Shown here in pieces: positions 33,292 through 44,080 of a stretch of 64,000 nucleotides of DNA. Position numbers and translations under genes: made by a program. Under the pieces are notes generated by a model. It was not told the DNA's origin. It ran no database searches and was given only the letters and a program-made list of their open reading frames with translations. Source of the stretch: Thermomonas fusca DSM 15424. GTDB taxonomy: Bacteria > Pseudomonadota > Gammaproteobacteria > Xanthomonadales > Xanthomonadaceae. Where the stretch lies: assembly GCF_000423885.1 (NCBI RefSeq), contig NZ_AUIV01000001.1, positions 124,001 to 188,000 on the forward strand. Reading direction: 5' to 3'. Numbering within the stretch: position 1 is the stretch's first letter; each line of letters opens with the position of its first letter.

Positions 33292-34668
33292 TCAGTTCTT
33301 CTTCGGCGGAACGAACACCGCAATGGATTCCACGTGCGCGGTATGCGGGAACATGTCCATCACCCCCGCCTCGCGCAGCGTCCAGCCGGCCTCGTTGACC
33401 AGCCAACCGGCGTCGCGCGCCAGCGAGCCGGGGTGGCAGCTGACGTAGACGATCTTTTTCAGGCCCTTCAGCGGCAGCTGCTTGAGCACCTCGATCGCGC
33501 CGGCGCGGGCCGGGTCCAGCAGCAGCTTGTCGAAACCCTGCTTCAGCCACGGCTGCCCCGCCAGGTCCTGGGCCAGGTCGGCGGCAAAGAACCGCACGTT
33601 GCCCATGCCGTTGTGCTCGGCATTCAGGCGCGCCCGCGCCACCAGCCCCGCATCGCCCTCCACCCCGATCACCGCACCGTCGCCGGACGCACGCGCCAGC
33701 GGCAGGGTGAAGTTGCCCAGCCCGCAGAACAGGTCCAGCACGCGCTCGCCCGGCTGCACGTCCAGCAGGTCCAGCGCGCGGGCGATCATCGCCTCGTTCA
33801 ATTTGGCATTGACCTGGATGAAGTCGAGCGGGCGGAACAGCAGCTCCACGTCCCACTGCGGCAGCCGGAACGAGAGCTGCGGCGCCTCGCCGCCGAGCGG
33901 ATGCACGGAATCGTTGCCGCCGGGCTGCAGGAAGATGGTGAAGCCCTGCGCCTGCCCGAACGCCGCCAGCTTGTCCTTGTCCGCATCCGACAGCGGCTGC
34001 AGGTGGCGGAACACCAGCGCGATGGCGGCATCGCCGGCAATGAATTCGATCTGCGGGATGTCGCGGCGCGCGTCCATTCCGTCCACCAGCGCAGCCAGCG
34101 CGTCCAGCTTGAAGCCCAGCTGCGGGATGACGGTATGGCATTCGCGCAGGTCAGCAACGAAACGCGGATCGGTTTCGCGGAAACCCACCAGCGTCTTGTC
34201 CTTCTTTTCCACCCGCCGCACCGACAGCCGGCCCTTGCGCCGATAGCCCCAGGCCTCGCCGCGCAACGGCGGCAGCACCGACGCAGGCGCCACGTGGCCG
34301 ATGCGCTGCAGGTTGTCCAGCAACACCTGCTGTTTGGCTTCGATCTGCCGGTCTTCGGACAGGTGCTGCAACACGCAGCCGGCGCAGACGCCGAAATGCG
34401 GGCAGCGCGGGATGACCCGGTCCGGCGAGGCGATGAGCACCTCCAGCGTCTTCGCCTCGTCGAAGTGCTTGGAGCGTGCGGTCTGCTGCACGCTGACGGT
34501 TTCGCCCGGCAGCGCGCCGGCCACGAACACGGCCTTGCCAGCCTGCGCCTGGTCTTCGGGCCAGCGGGCGACGCCGCGGCCGTCGTGGCCGAGCTTTTGA
34601 ATTTCAACGGTCTTGGGAGTCTGGTCGAGGCGGGCCACGGGGCAGGAGGACAGTGGATAGCCGGTCAT
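33292..34668 (-). CDS. rlmD: 23S rRNA (uracil-1939-C5)-methyltransferase
   Basis: A 458-residue RlmD/RumA enzyme. It has an N-terminal TRAM domain (VEIQKLGHDGRGVARW, near 21-80), a 4Fe-4S cluster motif CPHFGVCAGC with a further Cys in RECHTVIP, a SAM-binding DLFCGLGNFTLPLA (near 310) and catalytic Cys in IVYVSCHPGSLARD (near 406). Length and motifs are complete. ATG 34668 is chosen because the open frame upstream runs antisense through the carboxylase gene. It heads the rlmD-CYTH-nagZ-hpt string. Confidence 0.95.
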   Translation of the reverse strand: MTGYPLSSCPVARLDQTPKTVEIQKLGHDGRGVARWPEDQAQAGKAVFVAGALPGETVSVQQTARSKHFDEAKTLEVLIASPDRVIPRCPHFGVCAGCVLQHLSEDRQIEAKQQVLLDNLQRIGHVAPASVLPPLRGEAWGYRRKGRLSVRRVEKKDKTLVGFRETDPRFVADLRECHTVIPQLGFKLDALAALVDGMDARRDIPQIEFIAGDAAIALVFRHLQPLSDADKDKLAAFGQAQGFTIFLQPGGNDSVHPLGGEAPQLSFRLPQWDVELLFRPLDFIQVNAKLNEAMIARALDLLDVQPGERVLDLFCGLGNFTLPLARASGDGAVIGVEGDAGLVARARLNAEHNGMGNVRFFAADLAQDLAGQPWLKQGFDKLLLDPARAGAIEVLKQLPLKGLKKIVYVSCHPGSLARDAGWLVNEAGWTLREAGVMDMFPHTAHVESIAVFVPPKKN

Positions 34669-34755
34669 TGTCGCAGACTGCAGCGGCGCGCCCATGCGAG
34701 GGGGGCCAGCGCAGGCAGTATCCTTGGCGTTTTGCCGCCGCACCGGACCTACTGC

Positions 34756-36366
34756 ATGCCCGCGCTGACCTCGCAACTCGATCCCCGCTCGCAGGACTTC
34801 CTCGACAACGCCGCCTTCCACCGCGAACTGGTGGCCGAACTCGACCGCCGGCTGGCGCGCGCGGCCGACGGCGGCGGCGAGAAGGCGCGGACGAAGCACA
34901 CGGCGCGCGGCAAGCTGCTGCCGCGCGAGCGCATCGACGCCCTGCTCGACCCGGGCTCGCCGTTCCTGGAAATCGCGCCGCTGGCCGCCGAGGGCATGTA
35001 CGACGACGCCGCGCCGGCCGCCGGGATGGTTTGCGGCATCGGCCGGGTGATGGGCCAGGAAGTGGTGATCGTCGCCAACGACGCCACCGTCAAGGGCGGC
35101 ACCTACTTCCCGATGACGGTGAAGAAGCACCTGCGCGCGCAGGAAGTGGCGCGCGAGAACCGCCTGCCCTGCGTCTACCTGGTCGACTCCGGCGGCGCCT
35201 TCCTGCCGCTGCAGGACGAGGTGTTCCCGGACAAGGAGCATTTCGGGCGGATCTTCTACAACCAGGCGCGGCTCTCCGCCGAGAACATCCCGCAGATCGC
35301 CGTGGTGATGGGCAGCTGCACCGCCGGCGGCGCCTACGTGCCGGCGATGTGCGACGAGTCGGTGATCGTGAAGGAACAGGGCACGATCTTCCTCGGCGGC
35401 CCGCCGCTGGTGAAGGCGGCCACCGGCGAGGTGGTGGATGCCGAAACGCTGGGCGGCGCCGACGTGCACACCAGCATTTCCGGCGTGGCCGATCATTTCG
35501 CCGAGGACGACAGTCACGCGCTGGAGATCGCGCGCGGAATCGTGGCTTCGCTCAACCGCAAGAAAGTGCTGCCGGTGGCGGCGCAGCCCGTGCGTGAGCC
35601 GCTGTATGCGGCGGAAGAGCTGTACGGCATCGTGCCGAAGGACGCGCGCCGGCCGTTCGACATCCGCGAGGTGATCGCGCGCATCGTCGACGGCAGCGAG
35701 TTCCAGGAATTCAAGGCGCGCTACGGCAAGACCTTGGTGACCGGCTTCGCCCACCTGCACGGTTACCCGGTCGGGATCGTCGCCAACAACGGCATCCTGT
35801 TCGCCGAGTCCGCGCTGAAGGGCGCGCACTTCATCGAGCTGTGCAACCAGCGCGGCATCCCGCTGGTGTTCTTGCAGAACATCACCGGCTTCATGGTCGG
35901 CAAGAAGTACGAGCAGGCCGGCATCGCGAAGGACGGCGCCAAGATGGTGACCGCGGTGGCCTGCAGCCACGTGCCCAAGTTCACCGTGGTGATCGGCGGC
36001 AGCTTCGGCGCCGGCAACTACGCGATGTGCGGCCGTGCCTACGGCGCGCGCTTCCTGTGGATGTGGCCGAACGCGCGCATTTCGGTGATGGGCGGCGAGC
36101 AGGCGGCGTCGGTGCTGGCCACGGTCAAGCGCGACGGCATCGAGGCCAAGGGCGGCATCTGGACGCCGGGAGAGGAAGACGCATTCAAGGCGCCAATCCG
36201 CGACCAGTACGAAACCCAGGGCAACCCGTACTACGCCACCGCGCGGCTGTGGGACGACGGCATCATCGACCCCGCCGACACCCGCCGGGTGCTGGGGCTG
36301 GGGCTGTCGGCCTCGCTCAATGCGCCGATCGAGGAGCGCACCCGCTTCGGCGTGTTCCGCATGTAG
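34756..36366 (+). CDS. liuB: Methylcrotonyl-CoA carboxylase, carboxyltransferase (beta) subunit
   Basis: A 536-residue acyl-CoA carboxylase carboxyltransferase. Typical stretches are RERIDALLDPGSPFLEIAPL (near 56), VKGGTYFPMTVKKHLRAQEV, VMGSCTAGGAYVPAM (acyl-CoA site, near 188), FLQNITGFMVGKKYE and GGSFGAGNYAMCGRAYGARF. It matches MccB/LiuB better than PccB or AccD in length. With LiuD it carboxylates 3-methylcrotonyl-CoA in leucine breakdown. Its biotin partner gene is about 5 kb away at 41158. The frame is open far upstream antisense to rlmD; ATG 34756 fits the family start. Confidence 0.9.
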   Translation: MPALTSQLDPRSQDFLDNAAFHRELVAELDRRLARAADGGGEKARTKHTARGKLLPRERIDALLDPGSPFLEIAPLAAEGMYDDAAPAAGMVCGIGRVMGQEVVIVANDATVKGGTYFPMTVKKHLRAQEVARENRLPCVYLVDSGGAFLPLQDEVFPDKEHFGRIFYNQARLSAENIPQIAVVMGSCTAGGAYVPAMCDESVIVKEQGTIFLGGPPLVKAATGEVVDAETLGGADVHTSISGVADHFAEDDSHALEIARGIVASLNRKKVLPVAAQPVREPLYAAEELYGIVPKDARRPFDIREVIARIVDGSEFQEFKARYGKTLVTGFAHLHGYPVGIVANNGILFAESALKGAHFIELCNQRGIPLVFLQNITGFMVGKKYEQAGIAKDGAKMVTAVACSHVPKFTVVIGGSFGAGNYAMCGRAYGARFLWMWPNARISVMGGEQAASVLATVKRDGIEAKGGIWTPGEEDAFKAPIRDQYETQGNPYYATARLWDDGIIDPADTRRVLGLGLSASLNAPIEERTRFGVFRM

Positions 36367-36483
36367 CCGGTGCTGTGACTTCCATCGCATTCAATGGGTT
36401 GCAGCAGCAACCTGTCCTGTTCAGCAAAGAAGTCGTCGCAAATCGGTGGTAGCCTCGGATCTTCTTCCCGAGGAGATTCGTGC

Positions 36484-36990
36484 ATGGCCATCTGGAAAGA
36501 CCCCGCACCGGCTGCCAAGGCCAGCGAGCCCGCCCGCTTCGAACTGGGCACACCCGAGCCGCAGGCACCCGCCGAGCACATTCCGGCGCCGGCAGCGCCC
36601 GCTCCGATCCGCGCGGTGGAAACCGCGGCGCGGGAGTCGGTGATCGCCGCCGACCTGACCATCGAGGGCAAGATCGAAGGCGCCGGCCACGTCCGCATCG
36701 CCGGCAAGTTCAAGGGCGACATCAAGGTGCAGGGCAACCTGACCATCGACCAGGGCGCCAAGGTGTCCGGCGGCGTGTCGGCCAACAAGGTCACCCTGGC
36801 CGGCGAGCTGGACGGCAACATCACCAGCGCCCAGCAGGTGGACGTGCTGCCCAGCGGCGCGATCAACGGCGACCTCAAGGCCGGCAGCCTGACCGTGGCC
36901 GCCGGCAGCCGCATCCGCGGCCATGTCGAATGCGGCTGGGGCAAGGACGACAAGCCGGCGGCGAAGACGGAGAGCGGCAGCGCCGCATGA
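36484..36990 (+). CDS. Bactofilin (polymer-forming cytoskeletal protein)
   Basis: A 168-residue bactofilin. A proline/alanine-rich N-terminal tail (1-50) precedes a right-handed beta-helix with regular short repeats (VIAADLTIEGKIEGAGHVRI, then GKFKGDIKVQGNLTIDQGAK, and similar to residue 145). A charged tail follows. Bactofilins polymerise without nucleotide and scaffold cell-shape and envelope enzymes. AGGAG precedes ATG 36484. Its stop overlaps the next gene (ATGA), so the two are made together. Confidence 0.92.
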   Translation: MAIWKDPAPAAKASEPARFELGTPEPQAPAEHIPAPAAPAPIRAVETAARESVIAADLTIEGKIEGAGHVRIAGKFKGDIKVQGNLTIDQGAKVSGGVSANKVTLAGELDGNITSAQQVDVLPSGAINGDLKAGSLTVAAGSRIRGHVECGWGKDDKPAAKTESGSAA

Positions 36991-37343
36991 GCGCGGCGCG
37001 CCCCGGCGTGGCGGGCGCCACCCGCACCTGCCCGCACTGCAAGGCGACCATCCTGGAAAGCTCGGCGGTCTGCCCGGCCTGTCGCGGCCACCTGCGCTTC
37101 GACGCCCCTGCCACCGACGCGGCGCAGCGCTTCGTGCCGCTGAAGGTGGAAGGCACCCTCAACGCGCCCGACGACGGCGCGTTCGAGTACACCATGGTGG
37201 TGGTGATCCGCAACGAACGCGGCGAGGAAGTCGGCCGCCAGGTGGTCGGCGTAGGCGCAGTGTTCCCGGGCGAAGCGCGCAGTTTCAGCGTGGCGGTGGA
37301 AGCGGTGCCGGCATCGCCGGGCAAGCGCCGGGTGAAGCATTAG
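36987..37343 (+). CDS. Zinc-ribbon protein coupled to the bactofilin gene
   Basis: A 118-residue protein with an N-terminal zinc ribbon (CPHCKATILESSAVCPACRG, residues about 15-34) and a beta-rich domain (residues 48-110, VPLKVEGTLNAPDDGAFEYT, FPGEARSFSVAVEAVP) that looks like an Ig-type or FxLyD-like fold. I do not know a function. The start overlaps the bactofilin stop, suggesting a partner or assembly factor (inference). Confidence 0.78.
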   Translation: MSAARPGVAGATRTCPHCKATILESSAVCPACRGHLRFDAPATDAAQRFVPLKVEGTLNAPDDGAFEYTMVVVIRNERGEEVGRQVVGVGAVFPGEARSFSVAVEAVPASPGKRRVKH

Positions 37344-37505
37344 CCATACCGGTTTGCGCAGCAGCGGTTCCTGCCAGCCTGCATTCCGTCTTCACACTCC
37401 CTGTTCTAAGATCCGGGTCGCCGCCCTTGCGTGCGGTTCCACGGTTCGGGTACGCGTCGATGGCGCGGCCCGGATCGCCACTTTCCACACCCAGGAGTCT
37501 GTTTG

Positions 37506-37865
37506 ATGAACGCCAAAATTTTTGTTGCCCTGGTGGCGGCCACGCTGGCGCTGACCGCCTGCAAGAACGAAACCGCCACCGCCCAGAACGAGGCCGCTGA
37601 AGCCAGCGCCGCCGCCGAGCAGGCCGCGGATGCCACCGCGAACGCGGCGGCGCAGGCTACCGACGCCGCCGCGGCTGCGACCGGCGAGGCGGTCGGCGAG
37701 GTCGGCGCCAACGTCGAGCAGGCCGCCGATGCGGCCAAGCAGGCCAGTGCCGAAGCCGCAGCCACTGCCGCGAACGCCACCGCGGACGCCGCGCAGTCGG
37801 CAGCGGACGCCGCCAATGAAGTGGCGCAGAAGGCCGAGAACGCGGCCGACGAAGCCAAGAAGTAA
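37506..37865 (+). CDS. Ala-rich small lipoprotein, paralogue 3
   Basis: A 119-residue lipoprotein with lipobox LALTAC (lipid Cys at 19). Unlike its two paralogues it has almost no proline: the mature chain is a long Ala-rich helix with spaced Glu, Asp, Asn and Lys (ADAAKQASAEAAATAANATA) ending ADEAKK. This pattern suggests an alanine-zipper coiled coil like OprI or Lpp, with C-terminal lysines that could be cross-linked to peptidoglycan (inference). AGGAG precedes the ATG and a hairpin terminator follows. The frame upstream of 37506 is not coding. Confidence 0.82.
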   Translation: MNAKIFVALVAATLALTACKNETATAQNEAAEASAAAEQAADATANAAAQATDAAAAATGEAVGEVGANVEQAADAAKQASAEAAATAANATADAAQSAADAANEVAQKAENAADEAKK

Positions 37866-37892
37866 CCGCCGGCGCGGTTGCTGCATCACCAC

Positions 37893-37918
37893 AAGGCCCG
37901 CACATGCGGGCCTTGTTT
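37893..37918 (+). terminator. Terminator after lipoprotein gene 3
   Basis: AAGGCCCGC and GCGGGCCTT form a perfect stem with an ACAT loop, then TTGTTT. Confidence 0.8.
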
Positions 37919-37937
37919 CATCCGGGCGCCAAGACCG

Positions 37938-38171
37938 CTAGCCGCAGCCGTTGCAGCCGCCGCAGTCCTTGCCGCCGCTCTGCCCCGGCGGCGCGATCTT
38001 CCTCGCCAGCGCGCGCAGCCAGGCCGGCCGGGCCTCGCCCAGCAACGGCAGGGCGATGGCGATGCGCAGGCGCCTCGTGGCGTTCGGAAACTGCTTGCGC
38101 ATCACCACCACCACGCTGGCCAGCACCGCCAGCGCGATGACGAGATATTGCGCGAGCAATCCCGCGGTCAT
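37938..38171 (-). CDS. Small membrane protein with C-terminal CxxCxxC, downstream of feoB
   Basis: A 77-residue protein with one N-terminal membrane helix (about residues 4-23), a basic middle and the ending KDCGGCNGCG. Its ATG overlaps the feoB stop as ATGA. It resembles the small proteins often placed after feoB (DUF6587-like). The Cys triplet could bind iron or an Fe-S cluster, as in FeoC, so a regulator or accessory of FeoB is the likely role (inference). Confidence 0.78.
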   Translation of the reverse strand: MTAGLLAQYLVIALAVLASVVVVMRKQFPNATRRLRIAIALPLLGEARPAWLRALARKIAPPGQSGGKDCGGCNGCG

Positions 38172-40024
38172 CCGCCCGCCCCAAACGCCAGCGCGATCCG
38201 ATAGGTCGCGAACGACGCCAGATAGGCCAGCGCGAACAGATAGCCCGCGGCGAACGCGGTCTGCTTCCACGAATGGGTTTCGCGCTTGATCGTAGCGAGG
38301 GTGGAAATGCACTGCGGTGCGTAGATGAACCACACCAGCAGCGACAGCGCGGTGGCCAGCGACCACTGGCTCTGGATGATGGGGGTCAGCGCCTGGATCG
38401 TCGCGTCTTCGCTGGTCGCCGACAGCGCATAAACCGTGGCCAGCGACGACACCACCACCTCGCGCGCGGCCATGCCCGGGATCAACGCGATGCAGATCTG
38501 CCAGTTGAAGCCGATCGGCGCGAACACCACGGTCATCCAGTGGCCGATGCGCCCGGCGAAGCTGTAGTCGATCGCCGGCGCGGTGGCATCGACCGGCGCG
38601 CCGGGGAAGGACAGCAGGAACCACAGCAGGATGGTCAGCGCAAGGATGATCCCGCCCACCCGCTTGAGGAAGATCATCGCCCGCTCCCACAGCCCGATGG
38701 ACAGGTCGCGCAGGTGAGGGATGCGGTAGGACGGCAGTTCCAGCAGCAGCGGATGCTCGCTCTTGTCGCGCCGCCACAGCTTCATCGTCCACGCCACCGC
38801 CAGCGCGCTGAGGATGCCGGCCGCGTACAGGCCGAATAGCACCAGCCCCTGCTGGTTGAACCAGCCCACGTCCTTCGCCGGCACGAACGCACCGATCAAC
38901 AGCGCATACACCGGCAGCCGCGCCGAACAGGTCATCAGCGGCGCGACCAGGATGGTGGCGATGCGGTCGCGCGGGTCCTGGATGGAGCGCGTCGACATGA
39001 TCCCCGGCACCGCGCAGGCGAAGCTGGACAGCAGCGGGATGAAGCTGCGCCCGGACAGGCCCGCGGCCGCCATCATCCGGTCCAGCAGGAAGGCGGCGCG
39101 CGGCAGGTAGCCGGACTCCTCCAGCGCCAGGATGAAGGCGAACAGCACCATGATCTGCGGCAGGAACACGATCACCCCGCCCAGCCCGGCGATCACGCCA
39201 TCCACCAGCAGGCTGCGCAGCGGGCCGTCCGGCAGGGTGCCGCCCACCAGCCCGCCGAACCAGCCGGTGGCGGCTTCGATAGCGTCCATCATCGGCGTGG
39301 CCCAGGCGTACACCGCCTGGAAGATCAGGAACATCACCACGCCCAGCGCCAGCAGCCCGAACACCGGATGCAGCAGCCAGCGGTCCAGCGCGTCGTCGAT
39401 GGCGGCGGTGCGGCGCGGCATGGTCACCGCCAGCGCCAGCAGCCGGCGCACTTCTTCGTGCAGGGCCTCGTCGGCCACCGGCTCGCGCGATTCAGGCAGG
39501 GCGGGCAGCGGGCCTTCCAGACGATCCAGCAGCGCGCGCGCGCCGTCGCGGCGCACCGCCACCGTTTCCACCACCGGCAGTCCCAGTTCGCGCTGCAGCA
39601 CGTCCACGTCGATGGCGATGCCGCGCCGGCGCGCGGCGTCGATCATGTTCAGCGCCACGATCACCGGCCGTCCCAGCGCGCGCAGTTCCAGCGCGAAACG
39701 CAGGTGCAGGCGCAAGTTGGTGGCATCGACCACGCAGACCAGCAGGTCGGGCGCGGCCTCGCCCGGATAGAAGCCGCGGATCAGATCGCGGGTGACCGCC
39801 TCGTCCAGGCTGGCGGCATTGAGGCTGTAGGCGCCGGGCAGATCCAGCACCGCGTAGCTGCGGCCCGACGGCGACAGCAACCGCCCTTCCTTGCGCTCGA
39901 CGGTGACGCCGGCGTAGTTCGCCACCTTCTGGCGGCTGCCGGTCAACAGGTTGAACAGCGCGGTCTTGCCGCAGTTGGGGTTGCCCACCAAGGCAATGCG
40001 CGGCAGCGCGGCGGCCTCGCTCAT
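38168..40024 (-). CDS. feoB: Ferrous iron transporter FeoB
   Basis: A 618-residue Fe(II) transporter. The N-terminal G domain has G1 GNPNCGKTALFN, a G3-like DLPGAYSL and NMID. The membrane core has Gate motifs (PLLSSFACAVPGIMSTRSI, LMTCSARLPVYALLIGAF) and a second Gate near residue 500. It is shorter than E. coli FeoB (773), like the compact xanthomonad type. The ATG overlaps the feoA stop. Fe2+ uptake is probably Fur-controlled through the box before feoA. Confidence 0.95.
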   Translation of the reverse strand: MSEAAALPRIALVGNPNCGKTALFNLLTGSRQKVANYAGVTVERKEGRLLSPSGRSYAVLDLPGAYSLNAASLDEAVTRDLIRGFYPGEAAPDLLVCVVDATNLRLHLRFALELRALGRPVIVALNMIDAARRRGIAIDVDVLQRELGLPVVETVAVRRDGARALLDRLEGPLPALPESREPVADEALHEEVRRLLALAVTMPRRTAAIDDALDRWLLHPVFGLLALGVVMFLIFQAVYAWATPMMDAIEAATGWFGGLVGGTLPDGPLRSLLVDGVIAGLGGVIVFLPQIMVLFAFILALEESGYLPRAAFLLDRMMAAAGLSGRSFIPLLSSFACAVPGIMSTRSIQDPRDRIATILVAPLMTCSARLPVYALLIGAFVPAKDVGWFNQQGLVLFGLYAAGILSALAVAWTMKLWRRDKSEHPLLLELPSYRIPHLRDLSIGLWERAMIFLKRVGGIILALTILLWFLLSFPGAPVDATAPAIDYSFAGRIGHWMTVVFAPIGFNWQICIALIPGMAAREVVVSSLATVYALSATSEDATIQALTPIIQSQWSLATALSLLVWFIYAPQCISTLATIKRETHSWKQTAFAAGYLFALAYLASFATYRIALAFGAGG

Positions 40025-40269
40025 GCCGCACTGTCGCTGGCGCGCAGCCGCACCCGCGCGGCCTCGGCGCGGCGCAGGGCGAAGCGGGTGAAACCCACCT
40101 GCACCAGCAGCGGCTCGGCACCCAGCGGCCCGGCCGCGACCACCACGACGTCTTCGCCGGCAACGAAGCCCAGCTCGCGCAGGCGGCGCGCTACCGGGTC
40201 GCTGGGCATCTGTTCCTCGACGGCATCGACGACTGCCGGCCTGCGCTTGGGAAGTTCGGTCAATCGCAT
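40021..40269 (-). CDS. feoA: Ferrous iron transport protein FeoA
   Basis: An 82-residue SH3-like protein with RRLRELGFVAGEDVVVVAAG and a strand-rich end, normal for FeoA. It is needed for FeoB-mediated Fe2+ uptake in E. coli and contacts FeoB at the cytoplasmic face. It is the first gene of a feoA-feoB-small protein operon with ATGA overlaps. ATG 40269 is chosen over longer frames because it begins MRLTELPKR, the family start. Confidence 0.9.
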   Translation of the reverse strand: MRLTELPKRRPAVVDAVEEQMPSDPVARRLRELGFVAGEDVVVVAAGPLGAEPLLVQVGFTRFALRRAEAARVRLRASDSAA

Positions 40270-40290
40270 GTAAACCGCACCACAGGAACA

Positions 40291-40310
40291 AATGGGAATT
40301 GTTCTCAATT
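40291..40310 (-). promoter_or_regulatory. Probable Fur box before feoA
   Basis: The minus strand reads AATTGAGAACAATTCCCATT, close to the Fur consensus AATGAGAATNATTCTCATT-type palindrome. It lies about 20 bp before the feoA start, where it could overlap the promoter or leader. Fe-Fur would repress the operon in iron-rich cells. Confidence 0.7.
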
Positions 40311-40372
40311 CTAGCATTCCCACGCTCCCGCTATCATGTGTTGGATCAAATTCCGGAGCGATCGATCCGCCC

Positions 40373-41157
40373 ATGAGCCAAGCCCTGCAACTTGACCGCG
40401 ACGGCGCCGTCGCCCGCCTGCGGATGACCCGCGCGCAGGTGCACAACGCCTTCGACGCCGGCCTGATCGCCGGGCTGACCACCGCGCTGGCCGGGCTGGC
40501 CGACGATCCCGCGGTGCGGGTGGTGGTGCTGGAAGCCGAGGGCCCCTCGTTCTCGGCCGGCGCCGACCTCAACTGGATGCGCGGCATGGCCGCCGCCAGC
40601 GAGGCCGGGAATCGCGACGACAGCCTCGCCCTCGCCCGCCTGATGCGCACCCTGGACGAACTGCCGAAGCCGACCATCGCCGCCGTGCAGGGATCCGCCT
40701 TTGGCGGCGGCGTGGGGCTGGTGGCCTGCTGCGACATCGCCATCGGCGCGGCCGGGGCGAAGTTCGGCCTGACCGAAAGCAAGCTCGGCCTGCTGCCGGC
40801 GGTGATCTCGCCCTACGTCATCAGCGCCATCGGCCCGCGCCAGGCGCGCCGCTGGTTCGCCAGCGCCGAGATCTTCGACGCCGCCGAAGCGCTGCGCATC
40901 GGCCTGCTGCACCAGGTCGTCGACGCCGACGCGCTGGGCGCGGCCGTGCAGCGCCAGATCGACCTGCTGCTGAAGGCCGGGCCGGTGGCCTCCGCCTCCG
41001 CCAAACAGCTGGTGCGCGCCGTCTGCGCTCACACAGACGGCGCGAAACACGACGCAGACAACGCCGCCCTGATCGCCCGCCTGCGGGTCTCGCCCGAGGG
41101 CCAGGAAGGCCTGTCGGCCTTCCTCGACAAACGCAAGCCGAACTGGATCCAAGCCTG

Positions 41158-41158
<1 letters not shown>
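40373..41158 (+). CDS. liuC: Enoyl-CoA hydratase, probable methylglutaconyl-CoA hydratase
   Basis: A 261-residue crotonase-fold protein with the oxyanion segments SFSAGADLNWMRGMA (near 61) and GSAFGGGVGLVACCDIAIGA (near 107), and the E-containing FGLTESKLGLLPA (near 131). In leucine breakdown LiuC hydrates 3-methylglutaconyl-CoA to HMG-CoA. The assignment rests on context: the stop shares a base with the liuD ATG (TGATG) and liuE follows. Confidence 0.88.
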
Positions 41159-43149
<1,991 letters not shown>

Positions 43150-43150
43150 C

Positions 43151-44050
43151 ATGAGCCTGCCCGCCCACGTCCGCATCGTCGAAGTCGGCCCGCGCGACGG
43201 CCTGCAGAACGAAAGGACCGACATCGGCACCGCCGCCAAGATCGAGCTGATCGACCGGCTGTCTCAGACCGGTCTTGCCAGCATCGAGGCCACCGCCTTC
43301 GTCAGCCCGAAATGGGTGCCGCAGATGGCCGACGCCGCGCAGGTGCTGGCCGGCATCACCCGCGCGCCGGGCATCAGCTATCCGGTGCTGGTGCCAAACG
43401 AGCAAGGTTACGAACGCGCCCGCGCCGCCGGCGCGCAGGAGGTGGCGGTGTTCACCGCTGCCTCCGAAGCGTTCAACCTGAAGAACACCAATGCCGGAAT
43501 CGATGCGTCGCTGCAGCGCTTCGCACCGGTGCTGGAACGCGCGCGCGCCGACGGCGTTAAGGTGCGCGGCTACGTCTCCACCGTGCTCGGCTGCCCTTAC
43601 CAGGGTGACGTTCCGTTGGCCGAGGTGGTGCGGGTGGCGAAGGCGCTGCACGCGATGGGCTGCTACGAAATCTCGCTGGGCGACACCATCGGCGTGGGCA
43701 CGCCTGCCAAGGCGCGGGCGATGCTGCAGGCGGTGGCCACCGAAGTGCCGATAGGGGCACTGGCGATCCATTTCCACGACACCTACGGGCAGGCGCTGGC
43801 CAACGTGCTGGCCTGCCTGGAGGAAGGCGTGGCGGTGGTGGACAGCGCTGTGTCCGGTGCTGGTGGCTGCCCTTACGCCAAGGGCGCCAGCGGCAACGTG
43901 GCCAGCGAGGACGTGGTCTACATGCTGCACGGGCTCGGCATCCACACCGGGATTGATTTGCCGCTGTTGGCCGAGACCGGCCGCTGGCTGGCCGGCCTGC
44001 TGGGCCGCGACACCGGCAGCAAGGTCGGGCGCGCGCTGGGCGCGGCCTGA
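43151..44050 (+). CDS. liuE: Hydroxymethylglutaryl-CoA lyase
   Basis: A 299-residue HMGL-like TIM barrel. It opens with VEVGPRDGLQNER (catalytic Asp/Arg), has IHFHDTYGQALAN (metal His pair) and the signature GAGGCPYAKGASGN with C240. It splits HMG-CoA into acetoacetate and acetyl-CoA, the last step of leucine degradation. It follows liuD by 1 bp and precedes a GNAT gene. Confidence 0.95.
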   Translation: MSLPAHVRIVEVGPRDGLQNERTDIGTAAKIELIDRLSQTGLASIEATAFVSPKWVPQMADAAQVLAGITRAPGISYPVLVPNEQGYERARAAGAQEVAVFTAASEAFNLKNTNAGIDASLQRFAPVLERARADGVKVRGYVSTVLGCPYQGDVPLAEVVRVAKALHAMGCYEISLGDTIGVGTPAKARAMLQAVATEVPIGALAIHFHDTYGQALANVLACLEEGVAVVDSAVSGAGGCPYAKGASGNVASEDVVYMLHGLGIHTGIDLPLLAETGRWLAGLLGRDTGSKVGRALGAA

Positions 44051-44080
44051 ACATCACCTCCTGAATCCGGGCCTCGCCGC

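Noticed and set aside
33334..34755. Long N-terminal extension of the methylcrotonyl-CoA carboxylase beta frame
   Set aside because: This part runs antisense to rlmD and has no homology; the family start fits ATG 34756.
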